From NCBI RefSeq assembly GCF_028747985.1, contig NZ_CP118108.1, positions 1,555,501-1,619,500 on the forward strand: a DNA stretch of 64,000 nt, written 5' to 3'. Below are positions 62,629 through 64,000 of this stretch, one piece after another (the stretch's first letter is position 1; each line of letters starts with the position of its first letter). Origin of the DNA: Paenibacillus urinalis. Lineage in GTDB: Bacteria; Bacillota; Bacilli; Paenibacillales; Paenibacillaceae. A program made the translations under genes and the position numbers. A model generated the notes under the pieces. The model searched no databases, was not told the origin of the DNA, and worked only from the letters and a program-made list of their open reading frames with translations.

Positions 62629-63024
62629 ATGGGAAATAAATAAAATGAAGAGCTTGCTGGGTCTCTAGCCTTAAAAAAGACTGATGCAAGTCGAATTACA
62701 TATTACAAAAAATGCAAATGAAAAAGCAAAATAAGTCACTTGATGTTAATCGCATGTTAGAATAAATTACATTTAATCAACCTGAATATGTGAAGTATAA
62801 ATGATAAAGCGCTTACAATTATGAACATTCTTAAAAAAACTCGAAAATAAGTCATGAAACTGCTGGATTTTAACATGGGTTGATTGTATAATCACCTCTA
62901 GTAGGACAGTCCTATTGAAATTGTACTTATAGATATGGATTGCTGGGCTAGCGTATAATCCGGGAATCTGAAGAACAAAGTATGATATCAGATAGGGAAT
63001 ATTTTAAGGGGGAACAATTCCAAG
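62629..63024 (+). promoter_or_regulatory. Upstream region of the BMP gene: cre, -10 candidates and dyad
   Basis: A cre box ATAAAGCGCTTACA (62804-62817) agrees with the reverse cre at nearly every position. Two TATAAT (62887-62892 and 62954-62959) lack good -35 partners. A 13-base palindrome TAGGACAGTCCTA (62902-62914) lies ten bases after the first. No gene is seen here; the ATG at 63025 follows AAGGGGG. Confidence 0.5.
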
Positions 63025-64000
63025 ATGAAGAAAGTACTAAGTTTGTCTTTAAGCATGATTCTTGCAGCTTCCGTTGCTCTAGCTGGATGCGGCAATGACA
63101 ATGACAGCAGCTCGCAAGGCAGCGGTGAAGGAGGCGGCAGCACAGCTGAATCCACTGCAAAAATCGGAATGGTTACTGATGTCGGCGGTGTTAACGATAA
63201 ATCCTTTAACCAATCTGCTTGGGAAGCGCTCGAAGCAGTCGAAGCAGAAACAGGCGCACAGGTTAAGTATCTTCAAAGTAAGTCCGATGCTGATTACAAC
63301 ACAAACTTGAACACTTTTGTTAAGGACCAGTACTCTTTGACTTGGGGAATTGGATTCCAGCTGGCTGAAGCAATCAAGACAGTCGCTGAACAGAACCCTG
63401 AAGCCAAGCTTGCGATCATCGATAGTGAAGTAGATGCTCCAAACGTTAAGTCTGTAATGTTCGCCGAAGACCAAGGTTCCTTCCTTGTCGGTGTTATTGC
63501 AGGTAAAATGACGAAGACAAACAAGGTTGGTTTTGTTGGCGGAATGGAAAGCCCGCTGATCAAGAAGTTCGAAATTGGATTTAGAGAAGGCGTGAAGGCC
63601 GTAAATCCGGATGCTCAGTTCGTTCCTAACTATACGGGTGCATTTGACAAGCCTGACCTGGGTAAAACTGCTGCTGCAACGATGTACAATGAAGGTGTAG
63701 ATATTATCTTCCATGCATCAGGCGCAACAGGAACAGGTGTATTTAACGAAGCGAAGTCCCGTAAAGATTCCGGACAAGATGTATGGGTTATCGGTGTAGA
63801 CAAAGACCAATCACTTGAGTTCGGTGATGAGATTACTCTGACTTCTATGATCAAGAAAGTAGACGAAGCGGTTAAGAAAGTATCTCTGGATGTGGTTAAC
63901 GGAACTTTTGAACCAGGATTAGAAGTATTGGATCTGGCTGCTAACGGTGTTGGCGTAGCTGAGACTTCTACAGCAAACGTACCAGCGGATGTACTTGAGC
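63025..64000 (+). CDS. BMP-family nucleoside-binding lipoprotein (partial)
   Basis: 325 codons up to the window edge, without a stop. The signal peptide ends in a lipobox ALAGCGN (Cys at residue 21), then a Ser/Gly linker. The BMP family (TmpC/PnrA/Med type) is shown by AKIGMVTDVGGVNDKSFNQS (residues 45-64), LTWGIGFQLAEAI, MFAEDQGSFLVGVIAG and FHASGATGTGVF. It is the surface receptor of a nucleoside ABC importer whose ATPase and permease genes probably lie beyond the edge. The upstream cre box suggests CcpA control. Confidence 0.9.
   Translation, partial: MKKVLSLSLSMILAASVALAGCGNDNDSSSQGSGEGGGSTAESTAKIGMVTDVGGVNDKSFNQSAWEALEAVEAETGAQVKYLQSKSDADYNTNLNTFVKDQYSLTWGIGFQLAEAIKTVAEQNPEAKLAIIDSEVDAPNVKSVMFAEDQGSFLVGVIAGKMTKTNKVGFVGGMESPLIKKFEIGFREGVKAVNPDAQFVPNYTGAFDKPDLGKTAAATMYNEGVDIIFHASGATGTGVFNEAKSRKDSGQDVWVIGVDKDQSLEFGDEITLTSMIKKVDEAVKKVSLDVVNGTFEPGLEVLDLAANGVGVAETSTANVPADVLE

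Noticed and set aside
1..64000. tRNA, rRNA, CRISPR arrays, prophage or intact transposase genes
   Set aside because: Reading both strands I saw no cloverleaf-like gene, no regularly spaced repeats, and no phage or transposase protein in any frame.

Overview
The window looks like a chromosomal segment of a Gram-positive, low-to-moderate GC Bacillota, most likely Paenibacillus or a close relative. The signs are AGGAGG-type ribosome binding sites, frequent TTG and GTG starts, CcpA-type cre boxes, a PyrR attenuator, an infC that appears to start at AUU, LplABC-type sugar importers, and GH51/GH65 carbohydrate genes. No rRNA, tRNA, CRISPR array, prophage or intact insertion sequence was seen. The genus is inferred from gene content only.

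Layout. 1-2038: end of a YeeE/YedE transporter gene, a small membrane protein, an SRPBCC protein and an acetyltransferase. 2076-4906: cytosine salvage operon codBA with its own promoter, PyrR-binding hairpin and attenuator terminator. 4997-8798: poorly known genes (a tubby-like candidate, a DUF4269 nucleotidyltransferase-like protein, two membrane proteins, an NAT-like protein and a STAS-like protein). 8885-16099: a complete intracellular maltose module: pgmB and malP on the minus strand, malR, then malT-mapP on the plus strand, with matching LacI-type operators inside both promoters. 16122-19713: a heterodimeric ABC exporter pair. 20034-21815: GH51 arabinofuranosidase with a cre box, followed by a small zinc-ribbon protein. 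22225-30842: many single enzymes (DJ-1/PfpI, DinB, ThyX, GNAT, nucleotidyltransferase, SdpI, phosphatase, two Nudix, methyltransferase, RNase H, HAD). 30867-35399: amino acid permease, VanZ, cell-wall amidase, alpha/beta hydrolase. 35471-39116: sugar ABC importer with a cre box inside its promoter. 39416-47167: PatB-type lyase, a stand-alone MurG-like enzyme, small enzymes, an oxidoreductase and another ABC exporter. 47598-51779: odhAB of the TCA cycle. 51891-59330: YfiT/BstA-like protein, lipase-like hydrolase, manA, the ytqA-mnmM pair, trmB, a UgtP-like glycolipid glucosyltransferase and a PAP2 phosphatase. 59482-61189: a family 2 glycosyltransferase behind a long structured leader. 61205-62628: infC-rpmI-rplT with a leader terminator. 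63025 to the end: start of a BMP-family nucleoside-binding lipoprotein.

How the genes work together. The clearest system is maltose use. MalT should bring maltose in as maltose 6'-phosphate, MapP should remove the phosphate, MalP should split maltose with phosphate into glucose and beta-glucose 1-phosphate, and PgmB should convert the latter to glucose 6-phosphate. MalR probably controls both transcripts. The second clear logic is pyrimidine feedback on cytosine uptake and deamination through PyrR. Four carbon-source or transport promoters carry cre or cre-like boxes, pointing to CcpA control. The most puzzling non-coding stretch is the roughly 430-base leader before the glycosyltransferase at 59951.
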